Assembly: GCF_003716325.1 (NCBI RefSeq)
Contig: NZ_RDSR01000019.1
Coordinates: forward strand, 1-60,810
Reading direction: 5' to 3'
DNA: 60,810 bases
From: Cryobacterium tepidiphilum
Lineage (GTDB): Bacteria; Actinomycetota; Actinomycetes; Actinomycetales; Microbacteriaceae
The translations under genes and the position numbers were made by a program. Shown one piece after another: positions 40,613 to 52,517 of the stretch; the first letter of the stretch is position 1; the number at the start of each line of letters is the position of its first letter. Under the pieces are notes generated by a model, which was given only the letters and a program-made list of their open reading frames with translations, made no database searches and was not told the origin of the DNA.

Positions 40613-41050
40613 TCATCGGGGGCGCTCCCAGCTCGCGATCGGGCCGTCGCGCAGCGTGAACAGCGGATGCGGGTCGGGTGCGGCCACGGCCTCCCATCGC
40701 CTCGCCACCTCGGGACTCCGGAGCGCCAGCTTGCCGGTCAGATGCCGCCACTCGTACGCGAGCTGCCCGGTCGCGAGCGGAATCGGCGCGACGGGCGCGA
40801 CCGCGTCGCCGACGATCTTCTCCCGGTTGAAGCGGTAGCCGCGGGCGTCCGCCTCGGCGACGTACGCGGCGAGGAAGTGCGCCATCGCGGCGATGGGCTC
40901 GTCGTGCGCCGTGAACCGCTCCAGCTGCGGGTGCCGGCTGTACCCTCGCCCCGGGGCGACGAGAACCGACTGGGCCAGCAGGCTCTCCCGCCAGCAGGCG
41001 ATGAGCGCCTGCCGGTCCAGGTAGCGCGGATGCACCGACCACAGTCTCAT
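40613..41050 (-). CDS. Pyrimidine dimer DNA glycosylase/endonuclease V family protein
   Basis: 145 residues, MRLWSVHPRYLDRQALIACW at the start, the typical opening of the Pyr_excise family, with GRGYSRHPQLERF and YEWRHLTGKLALRSPEV later. T4 endonuclease V relatives cut UV photodimers; bacterial members are less well studied. Position directly ahead of dinB on one transcript suggests a small DNA-damage tolerance and repair pair. Confidence 0.85.
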   Translation of the reverse strand: MRLWSVHPRYLDRQALIACWRESLLAQSVLVAPGRGYSRHPQLERFTAHDEPIAAMAHFLAAYVAEADARGYRFNREKIVGDAVAPVAPIPLATGQLAYEWRHLTGKLALRSPEVARRWEAVAAPDPHPLFTLRDGPIASWERPR

Positions 41051-41062
41051 TCGGGTTCCGTC

Positions 41063-42178
41063 TCAGGAGAGGGAGGCCCCGAACAGCAGCCCGAGGACGT
41101 AGGTGATGGCGGCCGCCGCATAACCGATGAACAGCTGGCGCAGGGCACGGCGAAGCGGTGGCGCGCCGGAGAGGAGTCCGACGATCGCCCCGGTCGCGAG
41201 CAGGGCGAGTCCCACGAGCACCGACGCGAGGATGATCGCGGCGGCACCCGACATGCCGAACAGGTACGGCAGCACCGGGAGCAGCGCCCCCGAGGCGAAG
41301 AAGCAGAAGCTGGAGATGGCGGCGCTCAACCCCGTGCCGACTGCCTCGTGCTCGTCCGCGTCGATGTCGTCCGCGGCGCGGTTCTCGGCGAGGTCGAGCG
41401 CACCCGTTGCGACGTTCACCTGGCGCAGCATGTCTTCGGCGTGCGCGTGCGCCTCCGCCGGAGACATGCCGCGTGCCCGGTACACCAGCGCGAGTTCATT
41501 GGCCTCCAGGTCGAGATGCGGAAGCGCGGTGTGCGCCTGGGGGCTCGGCGTGGATGCCTCCAGCAGCTCGCGCTGCGATCGCACCGACACGTACTCCCCC
41601 GCGCCCATCGACAGGGCGCCGGCGAGGAGCCCGGCGAGCCCGGTGAACAGCACGGCGGTCGCCGGGATGCCGGTCGCGCCGACGCCGAGCACGAGGGCGA
41701 GGTTGCTGACCAGTCCGTCGTTGACGCCGAAGACCGCGGCACGGAACGTGCCCGAGAGCCGCTTGCGCCCCCGGGCGGCGAGCCCCCTCACGACCTCCTC
41801 GTGGATGCGCTCGTCGGCGGCCATGGCATCCGTCGCGTCGACGTCGGCCTCGTACGGCGACCGCGCCTCCGCGCTCTGCGCCAGCGCGAGCACGAAGACC
41901 GACCCGAACCGGCGGGCGAGGAAGCCGAGCACGCGGGTGCGCACGGCTCCCCGGCGGGCGGTGCCCACGCGGTCCCCGAGGAGCTCCCGCCAGTGCGCTT
42001 CGTGGCGGCCCTCCGCCTCTGCGAGAGCGAGGAGGATCTCCCGCTCCTCGCCGCTGCGCCGGGAGGCGAGGTCGCGGTACACCGCGGCCTCCGCCTGCTC
42101 GTCGGCAAGGTACTGCTGCCAGCGGCGGATCTCCGCCGCCGTGGGCTCGGCCGGGGTCATCGGGAGTGTCGCGTTCAT
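41063..42178 (-). CDS. VIT1/CCC1-family iron/manganese transporter with N-terminal ferritin-like domain
   Basis: 371 residues in two parts. Residues 15-95 form a rubrerythrin/ferritin-like helical domain with EExxE-type acidic positions (LADEQAEAAVYRDLA, LALAEAEGRHEAHW). Residues 145-371 are a VIT1-like membrane domain (FGVNDGLVSNLALVLGVG, MGAGEYVSVRSQREL). This fusion resembles MbfA-type iron exporters. It lies 6 nt after gatB and ahead of the DNA repair genes. Confidence 0.88.
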   Translation of the reverse strand: MNATLPMTPAEPTAAEIRRWQQYLADEQAEAAVYRDLASRRSGEEREILLALAEAEGRHEAHWRELLGDRVGTARRGAVRTRVLGFLARRFGSVFVLALAQSAEARSPYEADVDATDAMAADERIHEEVVRGLAARGRKRLSGTFRAAVFGVNDGLVSNLALVLGVGATGIPATAVLFTGLAGLLAGALSMGAGEYVSVRSQRELLEASTPSPQAHTALPHLDLEANELALVYRARGMSPAEAHAHAEDMLRQVNVATGALDLAENRAADDIDADEHEAVGTGLSAAISSFCFFASGALLPVLPYLFGMSGAAAIILASVLVGLALLATGAIVGLLSGAPPLRRALRQLFIGYAAAAITYVLGLLFGASLS

Positions 42179-42184
42179 CGCCGC

Positions 42185-43684
42185 CTAGCCGGCCGAACGC
42201 TCCAGGACGAGTTCACGCACCCGCGCGGCATCCGCCTGCCCCTTCATCGCCTTCATGACGGCGCCGATGACGGCACCGGCCGCCTGGACCTTGCCGTCGC
42301 GGATCTTGGCGAGCACGTCGGGCTGCGCCGCAAGCGCCTCGTCGATGGCGGCGATGAGCGCGGTGTCGTCGGAGACGACGGCGAGGCCGCGCTTCTCGAC
42401 GACCTCGACCGGGGTGCCTTCGCCCGCGATGACCCCTTCGAGCACCTGCCGGGCGAGCCGGTCGGTGAGGGTTCCCGCATCGACGAGTTCGATGAGGGCG
42501 GCCACCTGCGCCGGGGCGACGAGGGTGTCGGCGGCCACGCCCTGCGCGTTGGCGAGCCGGGCGATCTCGCCGGTCCACCACTTGCGCGCGGCTGGCGCGG
42601 ACGCGCCAGCGGCGATGGTGGCCTCGACCAGGTCGAGGAGTTCGGAGTTGACGACGTCCTGGAACTCGAGCGCTGTGAAGCCCCACTCTGCCTGCAGTCG
42701 CTTGCGCCGGGCCGCCGGCGGTTCGGGCAACGTGGCGCGGAGCTCCTCCACCCATTCCCGTGACGGGGCGACGGGCACCAGGTCGGGCTCGGGGAAGTAG
42801 CGGTAGTCGTCGGCGTCGGACTTCGGCCGCCCAGGGCTGGTCATCCCGGTGTCCTCGTGCCAGTGCCGCGTCTCCTGCGTGATGGTGCCGCCGGCCTCGA
42901 GCACGGCCGCCTGCCGCTGGATCTCGTAACGCACGGCACGCTCGATCGAGCGCAGCGAATTGACGTTCTTCGTCTCGGTGCGGGTGCCGAGCTGTCCGGA
43001 GCCGCGCGGCCGCAGCGACAGGTTGACGTCGCAGCGCACGTTGCCCTCCTCCATGCGCGCGTTGGACACGCCGAGGGCCTTGACGATCTCGCGCACCGAG
43101 GCGACATACGTCTTGGCGATCTCCGGAGAATCCGCTTCGCCGCCCTCGATCATGCGCGTGACGATCTCGACCAGCGGCACGCCACCGCGGTTGTAGTCGA
43201 CGAGCGAGTACTCGGCACCGTGGATGCGGCCGGTCGCCCCGCCCTTGTGGGTCAGCTTGCCGGCGTCGTCCTCCATATGGGCGCGCTCGATCTCGATCGT
43301 CACCTCACGGCCGCTCTCGAGTTCGATGGTGAGTGCGCCGTTGAACGCGATCGGCTCGTCGTATTGCGAGGTCTGGAAGTTCTTCGCCGTGTCGGGGTAG
43401 AAGTAGTTCTTGCGGGCGAACCGGGAGTACTCGGCGATCTCGCAACCGAGGGCGAGGCCCAGGCGGATGCTCGACTCGATGGCCTGCTGGTTCACCTGCG
43501 GCAGGCCGCCGGGGAGTCCGAGGCAGGTGGGGCAGGTGTTGGTGTTGGCACCCTGGCCGAACTCGTTCGCGCAGCCGCAGAACATCTTGGTCTTGGTGTT
43601 GAGCTCGACGTGCACCTCGAAGCCGAGCACCGGCTCGTAGAGTTCGAGGGCCTTGTCGAGGTCCATCAGGCGGGCTTTCGCCAT
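42185..43684 (-). CDS. gatB: Asp-tRNA(Asn)/Glu-tRNA(Gln) amidotransferase subunit B
   Basis: 499 residues. N-terminal kinase/cradle part with [18 protein letters not shown] and [15 protein letters not shown] (zinc cysteines), [11 protein letters not shown], and the C-terminal GatB/YqeY helical tail ([23 protein letters not shown]). It activates and transamidates mischarged Glu-tRNA(Gln) and Asp-tRNA(Asn) in complex with GatA and GatC. Start ATG overlaps the gatA stop by one base. Confidence 0.97.
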   Translation of the reverse strand: MAKARLMDLDKALELYEPVLGFEVHVELNTKTKMFCGCANEFGQGANTNTCPTCLGLPGGLPQVNQQAIESSIRLGLALGCEIAEYSRFARKNYFYPDTAKNFQTSQYDEPIAFNGALTIELESGREVTIEIERAHMEDDAGKLTHKGGATGRIHGAEYSLVDYNRGGVPLVEIVTRMIEGGEADSPEIAKTYVASVREIVKALGVSNARMEEGNVRCDVNLSLRPRGSGQLGTRTETKNVNSLRSIERAVRYEIQRQAAVLEAGGTITQETRHWHEDTGMTSPGRPKSDADDYRYFPEPDLVPVAPSREWVEELRATLPEPPAARRKRLQAEWGFTALEFQDVVNSELLDLVEATIAAGASAPAARKWWTGEIARLANAQGVAADTLVAPAQVAALIELVDAGTLTDRLARQVLEGVIAGEGTPVEVVEKRGLAVVSDDTALIAAIDEALAAQPDVLAKIRDGKVQAAGAVIGAVMKAMKGQADAARVRELVLERSAG

Positions 43685-45231
43685 CAGACGGCTCCTTCTT
43701 CGCTGGCGAACATTTCGGTCGGTGTCAGCACGGGAGCCTGGCTGAGCAGGGGGCCTCCCCAGCTGGCTTCCAGCAGCTGCTCCAGTGCGGCACCGAAGGT
43801 GTAGAGCCGGGCGTCCTCCCCGGCCGGGGCCATCACCTGCAGGCCGGTGGGGAGACCGTCCTCGGGGGCGAGGCCCATCGGAAGCCCCATGCCGGGCACG
43901 CCGGCGAGGTTCGCCGGGATGGTGGTGATGTCGTTGAGGTACATGGCCATCGGGTCGGCGAGCTTCTCACCGAACCGGAACGCGGTGGTCGGGGCGCTCG
44001 GAGACACCAGCACGTCGACCGACTCGAACGCCGCGTCGAAGTCGCGCTGGATGAGGGTGCGTACCTTCTGGGCGCTGCCGTAGTACGCGTCGTAGTACCC
44101 GGCGGAGAGGGCGTAGGTGCCGAGGATGATGCGGCGCTTGACCTCGGGGCCGAATCCGGCTTCGCGGGTGGCCGCCATGACGCGCTCGCTCGTGAGCGGG
44201 CCGTCCTCCGGGTTCACGCGGATGCCGAAGCGCACCGAGTCGAAGCGGGCCAGGTTGCTGGAGGCCTCGGCAGGGAGGATCAGGTAGTAGGCCGCGACCG
44301 CGTACTCGAAGTTGGGGGCGCTCACCTCCACGATCTCGGCGCCCGCGGCGGAGAGCAGCGCGAGGGTCTCCTCGAAGCGCTGGGTGACGCCGGCCTGGAA
44401 CCCGGCGCCGTTCAACTCCTTCACCACGCCGACGCGCATGCCGGCAAGCGCGCCGTCGGCGAGCCCGGCCTGCGCGGCGGCGGCCATGGACGGCCAGGCG
44501 CTCGTGAGCGAGGTGGAGTCGAGCGGGTCGTAGCCGCCGATGACGTCGTGCAGCAGGGCCGAGTCGAGCACCGTGCGGGAGACGGGACCGACCTGGTCGA
44601 GCGAGGAAGCCAGGGCGATGGCGCCGTAGCGGGACACGCCGCCGTAGGTGGGCTTGACCCCCACCGACCCGGTGACCGCGGCGGGCTGCCGGATGGACCC
44701 GCCGGTGTCGCTGCCGAGCGCGAGCGGCGCCTCGAAGGCGCTGACCGCTGCGGCGGAGCCGCCGCCGGAGCCGCCGGGGATGCGCTCGAGGTCCCACGGG
44801 TTGCGGGTGGGACCGTAGGCGGAGTGTTCGGTCGAGGAGCCCATGGCGAACTCGTCCATGTTGGTCTTGCCGAGCGGGACCAGGTCGGCGGCGCGGAGCC
44901 GCGCGACGACGGTGGCATCGTACGGCGGAATCCAGCCCTCGAGGATCTTCGAGCCCGACGTCGTGGGCATGTCCCGCGTGGCGAGGACATCCTTGATGGC
45001 GATCGGCACGCCGGCAAGGGGGCCGAGCTCCTCGCCCGCACCGCGACGCGCGTCGACCGCCGCTGCGGTGTCGAGGGCGGACTGGCGTGCCACGTGCAGG
45101 AACGCGTGGATGTCGGCGTCGACCGCGTCGATGTGGTCGAGGTGCGCACGGGTCACCTCGACGGCGCTCACCGAGCCGTCGGAGAGCATCGCGCCGAGGG
45201 TGGCCGCGGGAAGTTTGATCAGGTCGCTCAT
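43684..45231 (-). CDS. gatA: Asp-tRNA(Asn)/Glu-tRNA(Gln) amidotransferase subunit A
   Basis: 515 residues, amidase-signature enzyme. Catalytic Lys in [11 protein letters not shown] near residue 79, the [11 protein letters not shown] loop and the cis-Ser/Ser pair in [14 protein letters not shown] near 175-180 are intact. It releases ammonia from glutamine for GatB. It starts 3 nt after the gatC stop, and its end overlaps gatB. Confidence 0.97.
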   Translation of the reverse strand: MSDLIKLPAATLGAMLSDGSVSAVEVTRAHLDHIDAVDADIHAFLHVARQSALDTAAAVDARRGAGEELGPLAGVPIAIKDVLATRDMPTTSGSKILEGWIPPYDATVVARLRAADLVPLGKTNMDEFAMGSSTEHSAYGPTRNPWDLERIPGGSGGGSAAAVSAFEAPLALGSDTGGSIRQPAAVTGSVGVKPTYGGVSRYGAIALASSLDQVGPVSRTVLDSALLHDVIGGYDPLDSTSLTSAWPSMAAAAQAGLADGALAGMRVGVVKELNGAGFQAGVTQRFEETLALLSAAGAEIVEVSAPNFEYAVAAYYLILPAEASSNLARFDSVRFGIRVNPEDGPLTSERVMAATREAGFGPEVKRRIILGTYALSAGYYDAYYGSAQKVRTLIQRDFDAAFESVDVLVSPSAPTTAFRFGEKLADPMAMYLNDITTIPANLAGVPGMGLPMGLAPEDGLPTGLQVMAPAGEDARLYTFGAALEQLLEASWGGPLLSQAPVLTPTEMFASEEGAV

Positions 45232-45234
45232 GCG

Positions 45235-45531
45235 TTACTCCTCGTCCAGGATCGCGGGCACACGGAACTTGTCGCCGTCACGCGCCGGGGCGCCGGAGAG
45301 GGCCTGTTCCACCGTGAGCGAGGGGCGAACGACGTCTTCACGGAACACATTGGTCAGCGGCATCGGGTGGCTTGTGGCCGGGATGTCGGGCGTGGCCACT
45401 TCGGAGACCTTCGCCACCGAGTCGACGATCTGCACGAGATCGGCGGTGAGGTGGTCGATCTCCTCCGGGCTGAGGTCGATCCGGGCGAGGTGTGCCAGGT
45501 GGGCAACCTGCTCGGCCGTGATTTCAGACAT
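45235..45531 (-). CDS. gatC: Asp-tRNA(Asn)/Glu-tRNA(Gln) amidotransferase subunit C
   Basis: 98 residues, EQVAHLAHLARIDLSPEEID at the start and the FREDVVRPSL ... FRVPAILDEE end typical of GatC, which clamps GatA and GatB together. CGGAG lies 5 nt before the ATG. TAGAAT about 35 nt upstream gives a leadered transcript, so the six genes gatC to dinB may be read from here. Confidence 0.95.
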   Translation of the reverse strand: MSEITAEQVAHLAHLARIDLSPEEIDHLTADLVQIVDSVAKVSEVATPDIPATSHPMPLTNVFREDVVRPSLTVEQALSGAPARDGDKFRVPAILDEE

Positions 45532-45588
45532 GAAACTCCGATTGTTGGTCGAGGTGGATACCCCAATTCTATTCGGCTGGCCTGGGCC

Positions 45589-47865
<2,277 letters not shown>

Positions 47866-47894
47866 CCGACGCTGCTTCCGCGCGGGTATCCGCC

Positions 47895-47956
47895 CGTGAG
47901 GGGCCACGTTTACCTAGTGCGGACGCCGCGCGACTAGGGAATCCTGTCCCCTCACG
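47895..47956. repeat. Intergenic 60-bp palindromic element, copy B
   Basis: CGTGAGGGG (47895) pairs with CCCCTCACG (47948-47956), and CCTAGT (47913) with ACTAGG (47933). The GTGAGGGG to CCCCTCAC distance is 60 bp, with block spacings identical to copy A at 5216-5275. It lies between mnmA and ligA. Confidence 0.8.
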
Positions 47957-47981
47957 CGACGCAGTGCGCGGTGGGGAGGGG

Positions 47982-49121
47982 TCAGGCGGGGACGGGGACC
48001 GCGGAGACCGTGCGGTCGATGGTGCACTGGCCGAGCACGCGGGTGCCGACGTAGACGACGGCGGTCTGGCCGGGGGCGACGCCGTTCAGCGGCTCGGCGG
48101 GGGTGATCCTGAGCTCGAGCGCGCCGGGGGCGGAGTCGGAGCCGTCGGGCACGGGGACGACCTGGGCCACGGCCGGCACCGGGTCGGCGTGGGCGCGGAT
48201 CTGCACCTCACAGTCGAACGCCACCTCGGGCGTCTCCGGCGCCTTCCCGGCCCAGGTGTATTTCGTGCCCGCGATCTCGCCGATGGCGAGCGCTTCCTTG
48301 GGGCCGACCACAACCGTGTTGGTCACGGGTCGCACCTCGAGCACGAACCGGGGCTTGCCGTCGGCCGCGGGGGTGCCGATTTGGAGGCCCCGGCGCTGGC
48401 CGACCGTGTAGGCCGTCGCGCCCTCGTGCACGCCGAGCTTGGCGCCGGTGCGGTCGAGGATGTCGCCGCGCTCCGCCCCGACGCGGTCCGCGAGCCAGCC
48501 GCGGGTGTCGCCGTCGGGGATGAAGCAGATGTCGTGCGAGTCGGGCTTGTTCGCCACCGAGAAGCCGCGCTCGGCCGCCTCAGCCCGCACTTCGGCCTTC
48601 GACGGCGTGGCGCCGAGCGGGAACATGGAGTGCGCGAGCTGGTCGGCGGTGAGCACGCCGAGCACGTAGGACTGGTCCTTCGCCCAAGCGGCGGCGCGGT
48701 GCAATTCACGGTTGCCGTCGGCATCCGTTGTGATGCTCGCGTAATGTCCGGTCGCGACGGCGTCGAAGCCGAGGGCGAGCGCCTTCTCGAGCAGTGCGGC
48801 GAACTTGATGCGCTCGTTGCAGCGCATGCACGGGTTGGGGGTGCGGCCGGCGGCGTATTCGGCGATGAAGTCGTCGACGACGTCGAGCTTGAAGCGCTCC
48901 GAGAAGTCCCACACGTAGTACGGGATGCCGATGATGTTCGCGGCACGCTGCGCGTCCATGGAGTCTTCGATGGTGCAGCAGCCGCGGCTGCCGGTGCGGA
49001 GCGTGCCCGGCATGCGACTGAGGGCCAGGTGCACGCCCACCACCTCGTGCCCCGCCTCGACGGCGCGGGCCGCCGCCACCGCGGAGTCGACCCCGCCACT
49101 CATCGCCGCCAGAACCTTCAT
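47982..49121 (-). CDS. mnmA: tRNA 2-thiouridylase
   Basis: 379 residues. PP-loop [16 protein letters not shown] at 6-21, the first catalytic Cys in NPCMRCNE near residue 98 and the second in [11 protein letters not shown] near 194, then the C-terminal beta domains. It thiolates U34 of tRNA-Lys, -Glu and -Gln using sulfur from a cysteine desulfurase. That enzyme is encoded just upstream. TAGACT ends 6 nt before the ATG. Confidence 0.96.
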   Translation of the reverse strand: MKVLAAMSGGVDSAVAAARAVEAGHEVVGVHLALSRMPGTLRTGSRGCCTIEDSMDAQRAANIIGIPYYVWDFSERFKLDVVDDFIAEYAAGRTPNPCMRCNERIKFAALLEKALALGFDAVATGHYASITTDADGNRELHRAAAWAKDQSYVLGVLTADQLAHSMFPLGATPSKAEVRAEAAERGFSVANKPDSHDICFIPDGDTRGWLADRVGAERGDILDRTGAKLGVHEGATAYTVGQRRGLQIGTPAADGKPRFVLEVRPVTNTVVVGPKEALAIGEIAGTKYTWAGKAPETPEVAFDCEVQIRAHADPVPAVAQVVPVPDGSDSAPGALELRITPAEPLNGVAPGQTAVVYVGTRVLGQCTIDRTVSAVPVPA

Positions 49122-49127
49122 CCCCCA

Positions 49128-49133
49128 AGTCTA
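49128..49133 (-). promoter_or_regulatory. -10 element TAGACT of a leaderless mnmA promoter
   Basis: On the minus strand TAGACT is followed by 6 nt (TGGGGG) and the ATG at 49121. Confidence 0.55.
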
Positions 49134-49173
49134 AGCACCGCTCCCTGGGCGCTCGCCCCCACTGACCGGGCGC

Positions 49174-49234
49174 GAGTGAGCACTTTTTACGGGAACGAAC
49201 CCGCGGCCGCTATTCCCGCAAAAACTGCTCACTC
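49174..49234. repeat. 61-bp imperfect palindrome overlapping the desulfurase stop codon
   Basis: GAGTGAGCA (49174-49182) and TGCTCACTC (49226-49234) are perfect complements, and the adjoining CTTTTTACGGGAA and TTCCCGCAAAAAC pair with two mismatches. The 17-nt loop contains GCGGCCGC. The right arm includes the TGA of the cysteine desulfurase gene (49229-49231). Likely a terminator for that gene or a mobile palindrome. Confidence 0.7.
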
Positions 49235-50422
49235 ACGGAACGGGGCGGGGGCGCGGGCGGCGAGGCCGGCGCGGGCGGCCTGCGCGTGCGCGGCCGGGAG
49301 GGCGGCGAGGAAGGCGTCGACGTCGGCATCCGTTGTGGTGCGCCCGAGCGTGACCCGCAACGCGCCGCGCGCCTCGTCTTCGCTCCGGCCCATGGCACGC
49401 AGCACGTGCGACGGCTCCGGGATGCCCGCCTGGCACGCCGACCCGGTCGACACGCTCACCCCGGCGGCGTCGAGGAGGAACAAGAGGGAGTCCCCCTCGC
49501 AGCCCGGAAAGCTGAAGTGGGCGTTCCCGGGCAGCCGGCCGTCGCCGGACGCGCCGTTCAGCACCGCGCCGGGCACACTCCCCTGCACGCCCGCGATCAG
49601 TCGGTCGCGGAGGCCCGCCAGGCGCCGGTTCTCGGCGTCCAGGTCGCCTGTGGCAACGGATGCCGCGGTCGCGAAGGCCACCGCCGCCGCGACATCCTGG
49701 GTGCCGCTTCGCACCCCGCGCTGCTGTCCGCCGCCGTGCAGGAGCGGCACGACGGTCGCGGTGCGCGAGAGCACCAGTGCGGCGATGCCCACCGGTCCGC
49801 CGATCTTGTGGGCGGAGATGCTGAGCGCCGAGACCCCGGCAGCCCGCAGCGCGGAGAAGTCGATGGGCAGGTGCCCGTACGCGGACACGGCGTCGACGTG
49901 CACCGGGATCCCGTGCTGCGCGGCGAGCGCTGCCACCTCGGCGACCGGCTGGATGGTTCCCACCTCGTTGTTCGCGGCGAGCAGCGTCACGAGGGCGATG
50001 CCGTCCGGGTCGCGTTCGATGGCCGCGGCGAGCGCCGCCAGGTCGACGAGCCCGTCGTGATCCACCGGCAGCCACTCGATCACGGCGCTGTCATGCGCTG
50101 CCAGCCACTCCACCGTGTCCATGGTCGCGTGGTGTTCCCCGCCGGGCACGAGGATGCGACGCCTCGGCGAACGCGCCCAGAACAGGCCCTTGAGCGCCAG
50201 GTTCACCGACTCGGTCCCGCTGCTCGTGAACACCACCTCGATCGGGTCGCACCCCACGCTCGCCGCCACGGCCTCGCGAGCCTCCTCCAGCATCCGCTTG
50301 GCGTTCTGGCCCTGGCTGTGGATCGACGCCGGGTTCCCGACGAGACTCATCGCCTCGGTGTACGCCGCAATGGCGGCGGGCAGCATGGGCGTCGTCGCCG
50401 CGTGGTCAAGGTAGACGGCCAT
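49229..50422 (-). CDS. Cysteine desulfurase (NifS/IscS-like)
   Basis: 397 residues, class V PLP enzyme. It begins YLDHAATTPMLPAAI, has GGEHHATMDTVEWL, the PLP lysine in SAHKIGGPVGIAAL near residue 209 and the catalytic Cys in STGSACQAGIPEPSH near 332. It removes sulfur from cysteine for tRNA thiolation (mnmA follows) and other sulfur users. The promoter is leaderless and lies in a 33-bp gap shared with glgX. Confidence 0.95.
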   Translation of the reverse strand: MAVYLDHAATTPMLPAAIAAYTEAMSLVGNPASIHSQGQNAKRMLEEAREAVAASVGCDPIEVVFTSSGTESVNLALKGLFWARSPRRRILVPGGEHHATMDTVEWLAAHDSAVIEWLPVDHDGLVDLAALAAAIERDPDGIALVTLLAANNEVGTIQPVAEVAALAAQHGIPVHVDAVSAYGHLPIDFSALRAAGVSALSISAHKIGGPVGIAALVLSRTATVVPLLHGGGQQRGVRSGTQDVAAAVAFATAASVATGDLDAENRRLAGLRDRLIAGVQGSVPGAVLNGASGDGRLPGNAHFSFPGCEGDSLLFLLDAAGVSVSTGSACQAGIPEPSHVLRAMGRSEDEARGALRVTLGRTTTDADVDAFLAALPAAHAQAARAGLAARAPAPFRE

Positions 50423-50455
50423 GCGCCTAATTTTAGAGCGCTTACTCTAGAACTC
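50423..50455. promoter_or_regulatory. 33-bp divergent leaderless promoter pair
   Basis: TAAAAT on the minus strand (50430-50435) is 7 nt from the desulfurase ATG, and TACTCT on the plus strand (50443-50448) is 7 nt from the glgX ATG. Between them TAGAG-CGCTTA-CTCTA forms a palindrome. Each -10 lies in the other's -35 region, so the two promoters should compete or share a regulator. Confidence 0.6.
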
Positions 50456-52489
<2,034 letters not shown>

Positions 52490-52517
52490 GGCGCATCCCG
52501 CACGCCAAGAGCCGACG

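Noticed and set aside
49286..50455. A 390-codon upstream extension of the glgX frame
   Set aside because: It is antisense to the cysteine desulfurase; the glgX family begins near 50456.
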